Positions 8,670 to 18,107 are shown, numbered from the stretch's first letter. The stretch is DNA of 64,000 bases from Acidobacteriota bacterium (GCA_022826755.1 JAJDUG010000005.1:62001-126000), one strand, 5' to 3'. A program made the numbers and translations. Notes: generated by a model not told the origin, from the letters alone.

Positions 8670-9614
8670 GTGCTCATCGGCAAGCAGATCGGCCCTTACC
8701 GAATTCTCTCCAGAGACCGGCTGGCGGACACCCGGCACTTTTACAAGGCGACCCATATCGAGCGGCGGGAGACCGCCGCACTGCTGTTTCTGACACGGCC
8801 GCCGCGGCAGGAAGACCCTGCCGAATCCCAGTTCCTGCAGAAGCTGGCCCTCTACGCCACCCTGGACCATTCCAACCTGGCGCGGCTCTTCCCCATTGAG
8901 ACTCACGACGAACATCACATCCTTCCCATGGAATTCATACATGGGAAGACGCTGGCCGAGATAATTGCCGGGGGGCCTTGCGACTTCGACCTGGCCCTTC
9001 AGACAGCCATTCAAACCGTCCGCGCACTGCTGGAGGTGCACGAGAACGGCCTCGTTCACGGGCGCCTCACCTCACGCAGCCTGTTCCTGCAGGAAGACAA
9101 CCAGGTCAAGCTGCTCGATATCGTCCTGCCTTATCTGCCACCCGGCCTGGTTCTGCAGGATCCGGAGGACCCGGAGTCGCGGGAACCGGACCTTCCGGCG
9201 GGTCAGCCGCCCCTGCTGCACCTCAGCTACCGGGCACCGGAGCAGGTGCGGGGGGAGCCCGGAGATGCCAGGAGCGACCTGTTCTCCCTGGGGGCCGCGC
9301 TCTACGAATTATCGCTGGGGGAGTTTCTCTTTACGGGTGGAGACGGGGCCGCACTGGACCGGCAGATTCAGGACCGGGAGCTTCCCCGGCTGATTTCCGT
9401 GCGGCCCCAAACCTCTCCGGGCTGGAGCCGCCTCCTGGGAGCACTCCTGCAAAAGGATCCGGCCGACCGATACCCTTCCGCCTACGAGCTGTTGAGTGAC
9501 CTGGAGAAGCTCAACTACGGATTCAGCCTGGACAAACTGGCATTCCGCCCGGCCAATCCCAGGCTCACCCGCCGCGGATTCTTCAGGAGCTTCACCGGAG
9601 AACTCGAGGAATGA
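8670..9614 (+). CDS. Protein kinase-like protein, probable pseudokinase
   Basis: The 314-residue protein (GTG start, 13 bp after ssb) follows the Hanks-type kinase fold: IGPYRIL at residues 7-13, FIHGKTL at 89-95, then YRAPEQVRG and ARSDLFSLGAALYEL in the C-lobe. The catalytic residues are missing. The VAIK lysine position reads AALLFL (36-41), the HRD motif reads HGR (130-132), the metal-binding Asn is Ser137, and DFG reads DIV (150-152). It should therefore not phosphorylate in the usual way, though it could bind ligand or act as a scaffold. No membrane segment is obvious; the C-terminus is basic and ends with GELEE. The tight spacing suggests co-transcription with ssb. Confidence 0.8.
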   Translation: MLIGKQIGPYRILSRDRLADTRHFYKATHIERRETAALLFLTRPPRQEDPAESQFLQKLALYATLDHSNLARLFPIETHDEHHILPMEFIHGKTLAEIIAGGPCDFDLALQTAIQTVRALLEVHENGLVHGRLTSRSLFLQEDNQVKLLDIVLPYLPPGLVLQDPEDPESREPDLPAGQPPLLHLSYRAPEQVRGEPGDARSDLFSLGAALYELSLGEFLFTGGDGAALDRQIQDRELPRLISVRPQTSPGWSRLLGALLQKDPADRYPSAYELLSDLEKLNYGFSLDKLAFRPANPRLTRRGFFRSFTGELEE

Positions 9615-9619
9615 TCCCG

Positions 9620-9714
9620 CCGGGCCACCGCCCTGCCAGGCGGATCATTCGAGGGAAAATGACCGATTATTTGATAAAGACGAACCACGAATGGACACGA
9701 ATGAACACGAATAG
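9620..9714 (-). repeat. Composite gene-end repeat element, copy 2
   Basis: It begins 5 bp after the kinase-like gene's stop codon. Read away from the gene, it has a GC-rich block with GGCGGATCATTCGAGGG, an AT-rich spacer, AAAGACGAACCACGAATGG, and then ACACGAATGAACACGAATAG. It matches the reverse complement of the elements at 592-684 and 30807-30902, including the placement beside a stop codon. Confidence 0.8.
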
Positions 9715-9793
9715 ACCGGCTTCATGGCCTTTCGGGAGTAGGGACATGTTCCGCTATGCCGGTTTGTTGTTTTTAGGAACATGGATAGACAGG

Positions 9794-9925
9794 ATGGACA
9801 GGATTAACAGGAGGGAAACCTGCCGCTGCAAGAGATGGCTCGGGCGATGATCCGGTGGGGGCTTGCGGATGCCCAGGAATACAGGACGCCGGACTCCCGG
9901 GAACAATCCTGTATATCCTGTCCAT
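9794..9925. repeat. Inverted ACAGGAT repeat pair
   Basis: The 19-base arms at 9794-9812 (ATGGACAGGATTAACAGGA) and 9907-9925 (TCCTGTATATCCTGTCCAT) are inverse complements with two mismatches, separated by 94 bp. Together they could form a long hairpin. There is no gene between them. Confidence 0.75.
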
Positions 9926-10216
9926 CTATGCGATTTCATCAATCAGTTTATTGGTGTTCATTCGTGTCCATTGGTGGTTTGTCGTTTTCCTTTGTGAATA
10001 ACTCTTATCGGTCCTTCGTGGTTGTCGTTGGTGGATAACCCCCTCAACTGGGTTCAGACAAGCCGGGCCCCACCCCCACGACGGGGCGGATCATTCGAGG
10101 GTGAAACCGGGGACGTTGATGGCGTATCGGGGGCAGCGACAGGTTCCGATTCCCTCACCGTCTTTCTTCGTGTGTCTTCGTGGTCCTTCGTGTGTCTTCG
10201 TGGATAGCTCTTTTTT
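9926..10216. repeat. TTCGTG repeat region after transketolase
   Basis: This region holds many TTCGTG/TTGGTG units (9950-10035 and 10165-10205) and a partial inverted copy of the composite element's GC-rich block at 10064-10111 (CCCCACGACGGGGCGGATC). The region overlaps the 3' end of the transketolase frame. No separate gene is supported. Confidence 0.7.
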
Positions 10217-12077
10217 CTGTTGTTTCAAATAAGCCCACCTGCAGCAACTCCCTCACCTTGGCGGCGATCCGAGCGGCGCTGAGGCCGAAGTGGTCCAGCA
10301 ACTCCGCCGGCTTTCCGGAGCGGGGAACCTCGCGTACAGCCATCTTGTGGACGCTGATATTGTGGTTGGCCACGGCGTTCAGCACGGCATCCCCCAGGCC
10401 CCCTTCGCTGTAGTGCTCTTCCACCACAATGACGGTCCTGCCACGGGCGGCGGCCGCCTCGACCAGGCCCTCCTCATCCACCGGCTTGACGCAGTAGGCA
10501 TCCATCACCCCAACCGGGATCCCCTCGGACAGGAGCAGGTCGTAGGCCTTGAGCGATTCGTGGAGCGTCACCCCGGCAGCCACCAGCAGCAGTCGGTCCC
10601 CTTCGGAGGAACGCAACACCTTGCTGCCGCCCACCCGAAAGACTTCCCGGTTGTCGTAAAGGACGGCCGTCTTGGGCCGGCTGGTGCGGATATAGACCAG
10701 GCCGCGGTGCTCGGCGGCCAGGGCCACCACCCGCTCGGTCGAAACGGCGTCGGACGGATAGAAGACCACCGAACCCGGCAGGGAGCGAAACATGGCCAGG
10801 TCCTCCAGACCCATCTGAGACGGCCCGTCCTCCCCGATGGAGACGCCGCAGTGAGAACCGACGCACTTGACGTTGGCCTGGGAAATGACGCCCATTCGCA
10901 AGTGATCCATGCCGCGTCCGAAAAACGCGGCGAAGGTGGAGGCAAAGGGGATCTTGTTCTTCTTGGAGAGGCCGATGGCGGCGCCGACCATGTTCTGCTC
11001 GGCAATGAAGCACTCGAAGAAGCGATCGGGAAAAGCCTTCATGAACTTCTCCGAGAAGGTCGAGTTCTTGGTATCTCCGTCCAGAGCTACCACGTTGTCG
11101 AAGCATTCTCCGAGCTTGACCAGCGCGCTCCCGTAAGCCTCCCGAGTGGCTACCAGGTCGCCCTTCCTGAACTCGGGCTCCCTCAAGCGGGTCTTGGGAA
11201 GCATGGGGACCTCGGCTTCCCCGGAACGGCGAAAGGGCTCGGAAGCCGACTGAACCGGAAGCTCAGCCAGGGCTCCATCGAGCTGGTCTCCCTTCTTCAG
11301 GGCCTTGCCGTGCCATCCCTCCCGGTTCGCCAGCAGCGATACTCCGTGGCCCTTCTCGGTCCGGGCCAGCACGGCCGTGGGGCGGTCCGTCACCCCTTCC
11401 GCTTCTTCAAAGGCCCCAATGATCTGATCGTAGTCGTGTCCGTCGATGGAGACGGCATGCCAGCCGAATCCGGCGAACTTGCGTTCATAGGCCTCTACGT
11501 CCCAACCGTGCATGGTCTCCTGGCTCTGTCCCTGGCGGTTGATATCGACGACGGTCACCAGGTTTTCCAGCCGGTAGTGGGTGGCCATGGCCACGGCTTC
11601 CCAGACCGACCCTTCGGCGCTTTCTCCATCCCCCATCAGCACGAAGGTCCGGCTCCCGGATCGATCCAGGTACTTGGCGCTCAAGGCCATCCCCACCCCC
11701 GCCGAAAGGCCCTGCCCCAGCGAACCGGTGGCCACATCGACCCACTTCGACCGGGGTGTGGGGTGGCCCTCCAGGTCACTCCCGAAGCGCCGCAGGCTCA
11801 GAATCCGGTCGGCCTCGATCAGGCCCGTCTCCACCCAGGCGGCGTACAGGAGAGGAGCCGCATGCCCCTTGGACAGAATGAAACGGTCGCTGTCGAGACT
11901 GAGCGGGTTCTCGAAGTCGATCCGCATGACGTGAAAGAAAAGGACCGCTGCCAGATCGGCGGCAGACAGGCAGGACGTGGGGTGCCCGGAGCCGGCTTCG
12001 GAGGTCGCCCGCAAGGAATGGACTCGCAGGCGGGTGGCAATTTCCTTCAAGCGTTTGTGAAGTTGGTGGTTGTTCAT
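10155..12077 (-). CDS. tkt: Transketolase, animal-type single chain
   Basis: Transketolase transfers two-carbon ketol units in the pentose phosphate pathway using thiamine diphosphate. The 640-residue protein has SGHPTSCLSAADL near the N-terminus, SKGHAAPLLYAAW, the ThDP/Mg motif GDGESAEGSVWEA ending VVDIN, and the pyrimidine-domain segment CFIAEQNMVGAAIG. It also has GSHCGVSIGEDGPSQMGLED and VPRSGKPAELLDHFG. These blocks match the vertebrate/TKTL-like form rather than the long E. coli TktA form. ATG 12077 is chosen because the upstream residues look unconserved. The last 18 or so residues (IHEDTRRTTKTHEERR) are the translation of the intergenic CACGAAG repeat and are probably a recent extension. 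Confidence 0.93.
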   Translation of the reverse strand: MNNHQLHKRLKEIATRLRVHSLRATSEAGSGHPTSCLSAADLAAVLFFHVMRIDFENPLSLDSDRFILSKGHAAPLLYAAWVETGLIEADRILSLRRFGSDLEGHPTPRSKWVDVATGSLGQGLSAGVGMALSAKYLDRSGSRTFVLMGDGESAEGSVWEAVAMATHYRLENLVTVVDINRQGQSQETMHGWDVEAYERKFAGFGWHAVSIDGHDYDQIIGAFEEAEGVTDRPTAVLARTEKGHGVSLLANREGWHGKALKKGDQLDGALAELPVQSASEPFRRSGEAEVPMLPKTRLREPEFRKGDLVATREAYGSALVKLGECFDNVVALDGDTKNSTFSEKFMKAFPDRFFECFIAEQNMVGAAIGLSKKNKIPFASTFAAFFGRGMDHLRMGVISQANVKCVGSHCGVSIGEDGPSQMGLEDLAMFRSLPGSVVFYPSDAVSTERVVALAAEHRGLVYIRTSRPKTAVLYDNREVFRVGGSKVLRSSEGDRLLLVAAGVTLHESLKAYDLLLSEGIPVGVMDAYCVKPVDEEGLVEAAAARGRTVIVVEEHYSEGGLGDAVLNAVANHNISVHKMAVREVPRSGKPAELLDHFGLSAARIAAKVRELLQVGLFETTEKRAIHEDTRRTTKTHEERR

Positions 12078-12096
12078 AGGCTTGTTGGTGTCACCG

Positions 12097-12873
12097 TCAG
12101 GCACCGAGCTCGACCAGGACCGGAGCGTGGTCCGAGGCGGTCAGCCCCTCTTTCTTTTTTCGATATTCCCGGTCTATGCCGGCTGATCCGATCCCCTCTT
12201 TCAACACGGGGGTCACCAGCAAGAAGTCGATCCGCAATCCCTGGTTCTTGTAGAAGGCCCCCGCCCGATAGTCCCACCAGGAGAAGGCCTGCTCCCGGGG
12301 AAACAGCTCACGGTAGGCGTCCAGCCAGCCCCACTCCAACAGCCGCTGAAACCGGGCCCTCTCTTCCGAGGTGTGAAAGATCTCCCCGCTGAATTCCTCT
12401 TCGTTCCAGCTATCCAGGGGAGTGGGACAGATATTGAAATCCCCGCACAGAACGGCAGGCTGCGACGGATCCGATCCCTCCTCCAGATGCCCGGCCAGAG
12501 AATCCAGCCACTTGAGCTTGCGAGGGAAATCGGCATGATCCACGCTTTTCCCGTTGGGGCAGTAGAGTGTGGTGAATTTCAAGCCGCCCACTTCTGCCGA
12601 AATCAGCCGCGCACCCATCTCCTCCTCGCCGGGCAGCCCCCGTTCCCGGATCCGGGGAGGATCGCGGCTCAGGATGGCGACCCCGTTCCAGGCCTTTTGG
12701 CCATGAACCAGGGCATGGTACCCCCGGGACTTCAATGCCTCGAACGGAAAACGCTCCTCGGCCATCTTCAACTCCTGCAGGCCAACCAGGTCGGGCTGAC
12801 GCGCGTCCAGCCAGTGCAGGAGAAACTCGAACCGGGCACGCAGCCCGTTGATGTTCCAGGTGGCGACTTTCAT
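12097..12873 (-). CDS. xthA: Exodeoxyribonuclease III (AP endonuclease)
   Basis: The 258-residue protein carries the exonuclease III motifs: VATWNINGLRAR at the N-terminus, LVGLQELKM with the metal-binding Glu, LCGDFNICPTPLD with Asp and Asn, RIDFLLV, and the C-terminal TASDHAPVL with catalytic Asp-His. It cuts the backbone at abasic sites and trims 3' ends during base-excision repair. It lies 19 bp upstream of the transketolase start and is read in the same direction, so the two may share a transcript. Confidence 0.94.
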   Translation of the reverse strand: MKVATWNINGLRARFEFLLHWLDARQPDLVGLQELKMAEERFPFEALKSRGYHALVHGQKAWNGVAILSRDPPRIRERGLPGEEEMGARLISAEVGGLKFTTLYCPNGKSVDHADFPRKLKWLDSLAGHLEEGSDPSQPAVLCGDFNICPTPLDSWNEEEFSGEIFHTSEERARFQRLLEWGWLDAYRELFPREQAFSWWDYRAGAFYKNQGLRIDFLLVTPVLKEGIGSAGIDREYRKKKEGLTASDHAPVLVELGA

Positions 12874-12958
12874 GGCAGAGAACAGACCAGGACCGGGTCC
12901 CGGGAACCCACGATGGCACGCGTCTCTCGGGCTGAGACCCCGGGAGAGCCACGCGGAC

Positions 12959-13312
12959 TCAGGACGAGGCCTCGAACAGCTCCACCGGAAGGTCTTCGAT
13001 CTTGGCGGCCAGGATCAGGTCCTTGACCGAGATACCATCCACCGAATGGGTCCAGGTCTCGATCCTCACCTGGCGGTAGCCCTCCAGATGCAGATCCGGA
13101 TGGTGGTCCTCAGCTTCGGCGAGCTCGGCCACACGTCTAAAGAACTCGATGCCGGCGACAAAATGCCTCACCTTCCAGCAGCGCACGATGCGTTTGCCGT
13201 CCGCGCTGATTTTCCAACCCGGCAGTTGCGCCAGAGCCGAGTCGATTTGCGCGGGCGGCAACACCGACACTTCGCCGACGGCTTGGCAGCTTTGGTCTTT
13301 CCAGTCGGACAT
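12959..13312 (-). CDS. phhB: Pterin-4a-carbinolamine dehydratase
   Basis: The 117-residue protein has the PCD/DCoH signature: LPGWKI, a central FVAGIEFFRRVAELAE helix, the active-site block AEDHHPDLHLEGYRQVRIE, and WTHSVDGISVKDLILAAKI. The enzyme dehydrates 4a-hydroxytetrahydropterin formed by aromatic amino acid hydroxylases; in bacteria lacking these it may serve molybdopterin metabolism. No hydroxylase lies in this window, so the partner is unknown. It starts 6 bp after the stop of the upstream TIM-barrel gene and is likely co-transcribed with it. Confidence 0.92.
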   Translation of the reverse strand: MSDWKDQSCQAVGEVSVLPPAQIDSALAQLPGWKISADGKRIVRCWKVRHFVAGIEFFRRVAELAEAEDHHPDLHLEGYRQVRIETWTHSVDGISVKDLILAAKIEDLPVELFEASS

Positions 13313-13318
13313 GAACGG

Positions 13319-14395
13319 TCAGCTCCCCTCTTCGATCTGTTGTATGAGCCATTGGATCTTGCCGAAATTGATCCTCATCGCATCCAGGTTGGTGCCTCCG
13401 GCAGGGCGGAAATGGCTGGCGACCATCAGGACAGCCTGACTTCGGTGGCGGCGCAGATTCCGCAGCACCGCGTCGTAGCCCACCGACCCCTCCCCAAGCG
13501 GTCGCCACTCGAATTCTCCCCTGACCCCGTCAAAGACATGAACGTCCTTCAAGTGCAGCCCGTGCAGGTAGGGCCGCAGATTGGAAAAGCCGGCCGTGGC
13601 GGCGTCCCACTCACCGATCAGCACATTGTCCGCCGGAGACCACTGCACCTTCAACCGGTCGGAGCCAAGGCTTTCCGCCAGGCGCCGGAAGTTTCCGGTC
13701 GAACTCATGTAATGGAACGGCCGCATCCCCACGACCACATCCACGCCGTATTTGTCGGCCTGCTCCAGTATCAGGGTGAAGGCGGCCACCAGCTTGCGCA
13801 GGTCGACCTCGGCGATGACCCCGCCGCGCGTCAACCACTTCATGGGCCAGGTCGGCGCCTTCGTCCAGCTCCCCTGACCGGCAGACCACTCCCCCGGCCA
13901 GCAGAAACCGTAGCAATGAACGGCTCCCACTCCCAGACGAGCGGCAATCTGCATGGAGCGCACCAATCCGTCGAACTGGTCGCGGAAGGCGCCATCCTCG
14001 AGCATCTTCCCTGGAGTCAACCCAACCAGCCGAGTGTTGTGAAAGGGACGATAGGCGCAAATCTGATAGAGCTTGAGTCCACGGCGGGCGACGCTCTCTC
14101 CCAAGGCATCGGCCTCGGCGTCGCTCATGGTGGCAATGCAGGGCTCACCCCCGGGCATGTCCGGCTCTCCACCCGGCCGGGCGCCTTCAAACCAGACGTA
14201 TTCGGCACCCAGTTCCCTGGCGGCGTCCAGTTCCCGCGCAAACGGCAACTTCAGTTCGCTCAGCCAGATGCCGAGCTTGAAGCGGTGATCGCCTTGATCG
14301 GCCGGTCCGCGAGCAGCAACCGCTGCCTTTCGTCGTGGAAGCAGGGAGGCGGACAGGCTCCCGGCGCCACCGACCAGAAACTCTCTTCTGTTCAT
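13319..14395 (-). CDS. Tat-exported sugar-phosphate isomerase/epimerase-like TIM-barrel protein
   Basis: The 358-residue protein starts with a twin-arginine signal (NRREFLVGGAG, residues 2-12). The body reads as a xylose isomerase-like TIM barrel: AARELGAEYVWFEG, RRGLKLYQICAYRP, ARLGVGAVHCYGF, VVVGMRPFHYM, LKVQWSPADNVL, LHGLHLKDVHVFDG and WRPLGEGSVGYDAVL. The His/Asp/Glu residues at strand ends are the usual metal site. I choose ATG 14395 for its Tat signal; the frame stays open for 200 codons upstream but without recognisable content. The substrate is unknown; relatives act on ketoses, inositols and sugar acids. It is 6 bp upstream of the pterin dehydratase. Confidence 0.82.
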   Translation of the reverse strand: MNRREFLVGGAGSLSASLLPRRKAAVAARGPADQGDHRFKLGIWLSELKLPFARELDAARELGAEYVWFEGARPGGEPDMPGGEPCIATMSDAEADALGESVARRGLKLYQICAYRPFHNTRLVGLTPGKMLEDGAFRDQFDGLVRSMQIAARLGVGAVHCYGFCWPGEWSAGQGSWTKAPTWPMKWLTRGGVIAEVDLRKLVAAFTLILEQADKYGVDVVVGMRPFHYMSSTGNFRRLAESLGSDRLKVQWSPADNVLIGEWDAATAGFSNLRPYLHGLHLKDVHVFDGVRGEFEWRPLGEGSVGYDAVLRNLRRHRSQAVLMVASHFRPAGGTNLDAMRINFGKIQWLIQQIEEGS

Positions 14396-14879
14396 ACCTG
14401 ATGCTCCCCCTAACAGCAAGACCTGTCTTGTCGACGTTCCCATTGCCCCGGATGTGAGATGGAAATCGATGGGCTCCGGCGATTCCTCGGACTTGGACGA
14501 CAGGTCCCCCGGAATCGTCCAAGGACAGGAGGCGAACTCCCCATGTTCCCGGCAGGGATGGATATCGGAGCGTGCCGAGTGCCTGTCTCGGAAATACGGA
14601 CTGGAGAAGCGATTCTCCGTCGCCGGAAACTCGACCGGCATTCTATCAACAAGGGACTGGTCCGACAACACCGTCGGCCTTGCCGTCAGAGCACCGATGA
14701 GCGGGCTCGAAGACCCGGTTGAAAATCCCGGCCTTTGCCACAATAATGAGCCGGAAGGCAGCCATGGCGCCCTCCTCGCGCCGTGCCCCTTCAACCACGG
14801 TCCCCGGCTGCCCGGGCTCCCGCGGGCAAACCCGGTGCCGGGGCGAGAGGCCGCTTGGCAGGCGACCGGAAAGGACCCA
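14396..14879. other. Divergent intergenic region with a palindrome
   Basis: This 484 bp gap lies between two divergent Tat-exported enzyme genes. The inverted repeat CAAGAC-CT-GTCTTG at 14417-14430 lies 22 bp upstream of the TIM-barrel start and could be an operator. Frames on both strands stay open here because of high GC, but none shows family motifs. Confidence 0.5.
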
Positions 14880-16532
14880 ATGGAACGTCGAGAATGGCTT
14901 GCCCAGACAGGCTTGACCCTGATGGCAACCGGCCTGGCCCAGGCAGCCGGGCCGCCGCGAGGCAGCGGCGGTGAGAGCCGGGCCAGGCTCAACCCCTGGC
15001 GCCTTCAGGACGCCGATCTGCGCTCCTACATGCTGCTGGGGGTGCGGCACATCTACCGGAGCGCCATCAACCGAAGCCGCGGGTGTCTTCCCTACGTCCG
15101 ATTCAACCTGACCGAGGAACCCACCTGGGCCCGCCACGAGTACTGGGGATCGCCCCACATGGTGGGACGTTTCCTGGATGCACTGGCGGTTTGTTCCCCG
15201 ATCCTGGATCTGCCGGCCGACCGCGAGGCCGTAGAGGGACTGCAACGGTTGCTGCACCAGTCGATCGCCAATTCCTCCGGATTGGCCTTCGACACCCTGC
15301 CCGGACCGGACGGCAAGCGGACGGCCGCTCTGCACCACTCCCGAGAGGTCCTGCTGGGATTGCTGGGGCTGCGGACATGGCAAGGGTCCGAACCCTCCAT
15401 CAGGCTGGCCCGGAGATTCGTGCGAAGGCTGGAGGAAGTGACCCGGGCCACCGGCTCCTTTCCCTCGGACAAGTACTCGGAGGAGGGTTGGATACCCTCG
15501 CCGACCCGCAAGCTCAATCAGACTTCGGGACGGTTGATCGGCGCCCTGGTGAAGTACTTTCGAGCCACCCGCGATTCCCTGGCGGTCGACCTGGCCGTCC
15601 GTTTCGCCGAGGCCAACATCGAGGCCTGCTTTACTTCCAAGGGTGAGTTGACGCCGGATGCGGGCGAGCACCTGCACTCTTCGGAGGGTACCATGACCTC
15701 CCTGATCGACCTGGGACTGCTCACGGGGGAGCAGCGGTACCTGAAAACGGGACGCCTGCTCTATGACGTCGGCTTGCGGCGCTGGAGAACCTCCTGGGGG
15801 TGGGCCAAGGAAAGCAGAAACGAACAACCCGGCCGCGGGGAGGCCAACAACACCGGCGACTTCGTGGAAGCCGCACTGCTGCTGGGCCGGAGCGGGCACC
15901 CGGAATATTTCCAGGACGCCGAGCGGATCATACGCAATGGCTTGCTGGCCTCCCAGGTGGTGGCCACCGACTGGATTCCACAATCCTCCCTGGCCGACAC
16001 CAGGGACTACGCCTATGCGCGAATCCGGGATCGGGCCAGGGGCGCGTTCGCCTTCACCCTGCCCAACGCCTACCACTCCTACAACACCGATCTGATGGGA
16101 GGAGCGCTTCAGTCTCTGGCCGAAGCTTACCAGGCAAGCGTGGTGAAGGACGACTCGGGAGTCTGGGTGAACCTGCTCTTCAGCACCGACACTCCCTGGC
16201 TCCGCGTGCGTTCGGAAGTGCCTCAGGCCGGTCGACTCCACTTGGAGGTGTTGCAGCAGGAACGGGTGAGAGTTCGACTGCCGGATTGGATCCCGGCGGA
16301 AAGGGCACGGGTCGACGGAGCCGGCAGTGCCGGCGACACCCGACGCGGGAAGAGCACCCTCGATCTGGGGTCCTTGCCCAAAGGCGCCCGGATTACGGTC
16401 AGCTTCGATCAGCCCGGGCGTCGGACCCGGGAGAAGGCCCCGGGCTTCCCCGACCCCTTCGAGGTGGAATGGCTAGGCGATACCATCCTGGCCATGGAGC
16501 CCAGGCCCACACAACCCATTGCTCTCTTTTGA
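14880..16532 (+). CDS. Six-hairpin glycosidase-like exported protein
   Basis: The 550-residue protein begins [20 protein letters not shown], a Tat-like signal. The body is rich in helices with paired motifs seen in alpha/alpha-toroid enzymes: [66 protein letters not shown] and [20 protein letters not shown]-terminal beta region follows ([34 protein letters not shown]). This resembles GH127-like/DUF1680 proteins, some of which are beta-L-arabinofuranosidases, but I cannot identify a catalytic Cys/Glu pair with certainty. It is divergent from the TIM-barrel gene, and the pair may act on one substrate. ATG 14880 is chosen from the signal peptide; no strong ribosome-binding site is seen. Confidence 0.65.
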   Translation: MERREWLAQTGLTLMATGLAQAAGPPRGSGGESRARLNPWRLQDADLRSYMLLGVRHIYRSAINRSRGCLPYVRFNLTEEPTWARHEYWGSPHMVGRFLDALAVCSPILDLPADREAVEGLQRLLHQSIANSSGLAFDTLPGPDGKRTAALHHSREVLLGLLGLRTWQGSEPSIRLARRFVRRLEEVTRATGSFPSDKYSEEGWIPSPTRKLNQTSGRLIGALVKYFRATRDSLAVDLAVRFAEANIEACFTSKGELTPDAGEHLHSSEGTMTSLIDLGLLTGEQRYLKTGRLLYDVGLRRWRTSWGWAKESRNEQPGRGEANNTGDFVEAALLLGRSGHPEYFQDAERIIRNGLLASQVVATDWIPQSSLADTRDYAYARIRDRARGAFAFTLPNAYHSYNTDLMGGALQSLAEAYQASVVKDDSGVWVNLLFSTDTPWLRVRSEVPQAGRLHLEVLQQERVRVRLPDWIPAERARVDGAGSAGDTRRGKSTLDLGSLPKGARITVSFDQPGRRTREKAPGFPDPFEVEWLGDTILAMEPRPTQPIALF

Positions 16533-16542
16533 CAGGATCAAG

Positions 16543-16619
<77 letters not shown>

Positions 16620-16685
16620 TCCGATGTGCCAAGCCTCTCAAGCTAGCGGATGGGCACCGGACTGTCAAGAGATGCAGATGGCCCG

Positions 16686-17285
16686 TCAGACCCCGAACAG
16701 CGCCCGTTGCAACTCTCGCAGGGCCCGGCCCCGGTGGCTGATGCGCAGCTTCTCCTCGGGACTCAACTGCGCCAGGGTGCGGCCTCGCTCTGGAACCTGG
16801 AAGATGGGGTCGTAGCCGAACCCGTGTCGCCCCCGAGCCTCCCGTCCGATCACGCCCTCCAGGGTCCCTCGGAAGACCTCGAGCACGACTCCCCCCTGAG
16901 CCAGTGCGATCCAGCACTCGAACCTGGCCGTCCGCCGGACATCCGCCACCTGGTCCAATTCCTCCAGGATTTTCCGACAGCGTTCCGCATCGCTGGCCTG
17001 CTCGCCGAGGTAGCGGGCGGAATAGACTCCCGGCCGGCCACCCAGGGCATCTACCAGCAGCCCCGAGTCATCGGCAATGGTCGGGAGCTCGGTGAATCGA
17101 CTGTAGTGGGCAGCCTTCTGGCGGGCGTTGGCCTCGAAGGTGGCCCCCTCCTCCGGAGCCTGGGTCACGCCAGGAATCGCCTCCAGAGACACCAGTTCGA
17201 CCGGAACCGCCGCCAGAGACGACTTCAATTCCCTGAGCTTGCCCGGGTTGAAGGTAGCCACCAGCAGACGGGGGCCCAAGGGCAT
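16686..17285 (-). CDS. rdgB: XTP/dITP diphosphatase (RdgB/HAM1 family)
   Basis: The enzyme hydrolyses non-canonical purine nucleoside triphosphates such as dITP and XTP to monophosphates, keeping them out of DNA. The 199-residue protein has the family blocks [15 protein letters not shown] at the N-terminus, [51 protein letters not shown] and a C-terminal [15 protein letters not shown]. The open frame extends far upstream, but [13 protein letters not shown] from ATG 17285 is the natural start. It follows rph in the same direction (95 bp), a common neighbourhood. Confidence 0.95.
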   Translation of the reverse strand: MPLGPRLLVATFNPGKLRELKSSLAAVPVELVSLEAIPGVTQAPEEGATFEANARQKAAHYSRFTELPTIADDSGLLVDALGGRPGVYSARYLGEQASDAERCRKILEELDQVADVRRTARFECWIALAQGGVVLEVFRGTLEGVIGREARGRHGFGYDPIFQVPERGRTLAQLSPEEKLRISHRGRALRELQRALFGV

Positions 17286-17380
17286 CGTCAACGAATGGCG
17301 GGTTGCTCTTGGCTTGGGGCGCACGCTTCGGGTCTTTCGGGACGGGCCGGCGAAGGGGTCGCAAGGCGGCTTCCGCTCGG

Positions 17381-18097
17381 CTACAACCGGATCAGGCTCT
17401 TTTGGATCTCGACCAGCCGGGATATGCCTTCGCCGGCCAGATCCATGAGGGCGGTGAGGGCCTGGCGGGAAAAGGGATCTCCTTCCGCCGTCCCCTGCAC
17501 CTCCACCAGGGCGCCGGCGCCCGTCTGAACCACGTTCATGTCCACCTGGGCTCGGGAGTCTTCCTGGTAATTGAGGTCCAGCAGCGGGGCTCCGTCCACC
17601 ACGCCCACGCTGGTGGCCGCCACGTAGTCCTTGATCGGCAGGGCCGGCAAGGTCCCCCGGTCCACCAGACCTTGCAGAGCCAGCGCCAAAGCCACGAAGG
17701 CGCCGGTGATGGAAGCGGTGCGGGTCCCGCCGTCCGCCTGGATCACGTCGCAATCCACCCAGACGGTCCGTTCCCCCAGATCCTGCAGCCGGGTGACACT
17801 CCGCAGCGAGCGGCCGATCAGGCGCTGAATCTCGTGGGTCCGGCCCGAAACCCTGCCACGACTGGATTCCCGAGGAGTCCGGGTCTCGGTGGCCCTGGGA
17901 AGCATGGCGTATTCGCTGGTGACCCATCCCCGATTCCGTCCCCGCAGGAAGGGTGGCACCGAATCTTCGATGCTTGCCGTGCAGATGACCCGGGTCTTCC
18001 CCACCGCAATCAGCACCGAGCCCTCGGGCCCGGCAATGAAATCCGGCTGGATGGTCACCGGCCGGAGTTGCCTGCTCTCTCTCCCATCGGTACGCAT
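17381..18097 (-). CDS. rph: Ribonuclease PH
   Basis: RNase PH is a phosphorolytic 3'-5' exoribonuclease that trims tRNA 3' ends. The 238-residue protein has the whole family pattern: [103 protein letters not shown] and [20 protein letters not shown]. It begins 10 bp downstream of the GerMN gene and precedes rdgB. Confidence 0.97.
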   Translation of the reverse strand: MRTDGRESRQLRPVTIQPDFIAGPEGSVLIAVGKTRVICTASIEDSVPPFLRGRNRGWVTSEYAMLPRATETRTPRESSRGRVSGRTHEIQRLIGRSLRSVTRLQDLGERTVWVDCDVIQADGGTRTASITGAFVALALALQGLVDRGTLPALPIKDYVAATSVGVVDGAPLLDLNYQEDSRAQVDMNVVQTGAGALVEVQGTAEGDPFSRQALTALMDLAGEGISRLVEIQKSLIRL

Positions 18098-18107
18098 AGG
18101 GTTCCTT

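Noticed and set aside
9620-10216. Insertion sequence in the pseudokinase-transketolase gap
   Set aside because: No transposase frame or target-site duplication is visible; the repeats are short and non-coding.
10290-12392. 700-codon open frame on the plus strand opposite transketolase
   Set aside because: It is the antisense shadow of a well-supported gene in high-GC DNA and shows no protein family motifs.
12848-14401. 517-codon plus-strand frame opposite the pterin dehydratase and TIM-barrel genes
   Set aside because: Antisense shadow; both reverse-strand genes have recognisable active-site motifs.
14396-14992. Upstream extension of the 13319 frame by 200 codons
   Set aside because: No family similarity in the extension, and a complete Tat signal begins at ATG 14395.
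16686-17927. 413-codon frame merging rdgB with upstream sequence
   Set aside because: The upstream part is antisense/alternate-frame to rph; RdgB is complete from ATG 17285.
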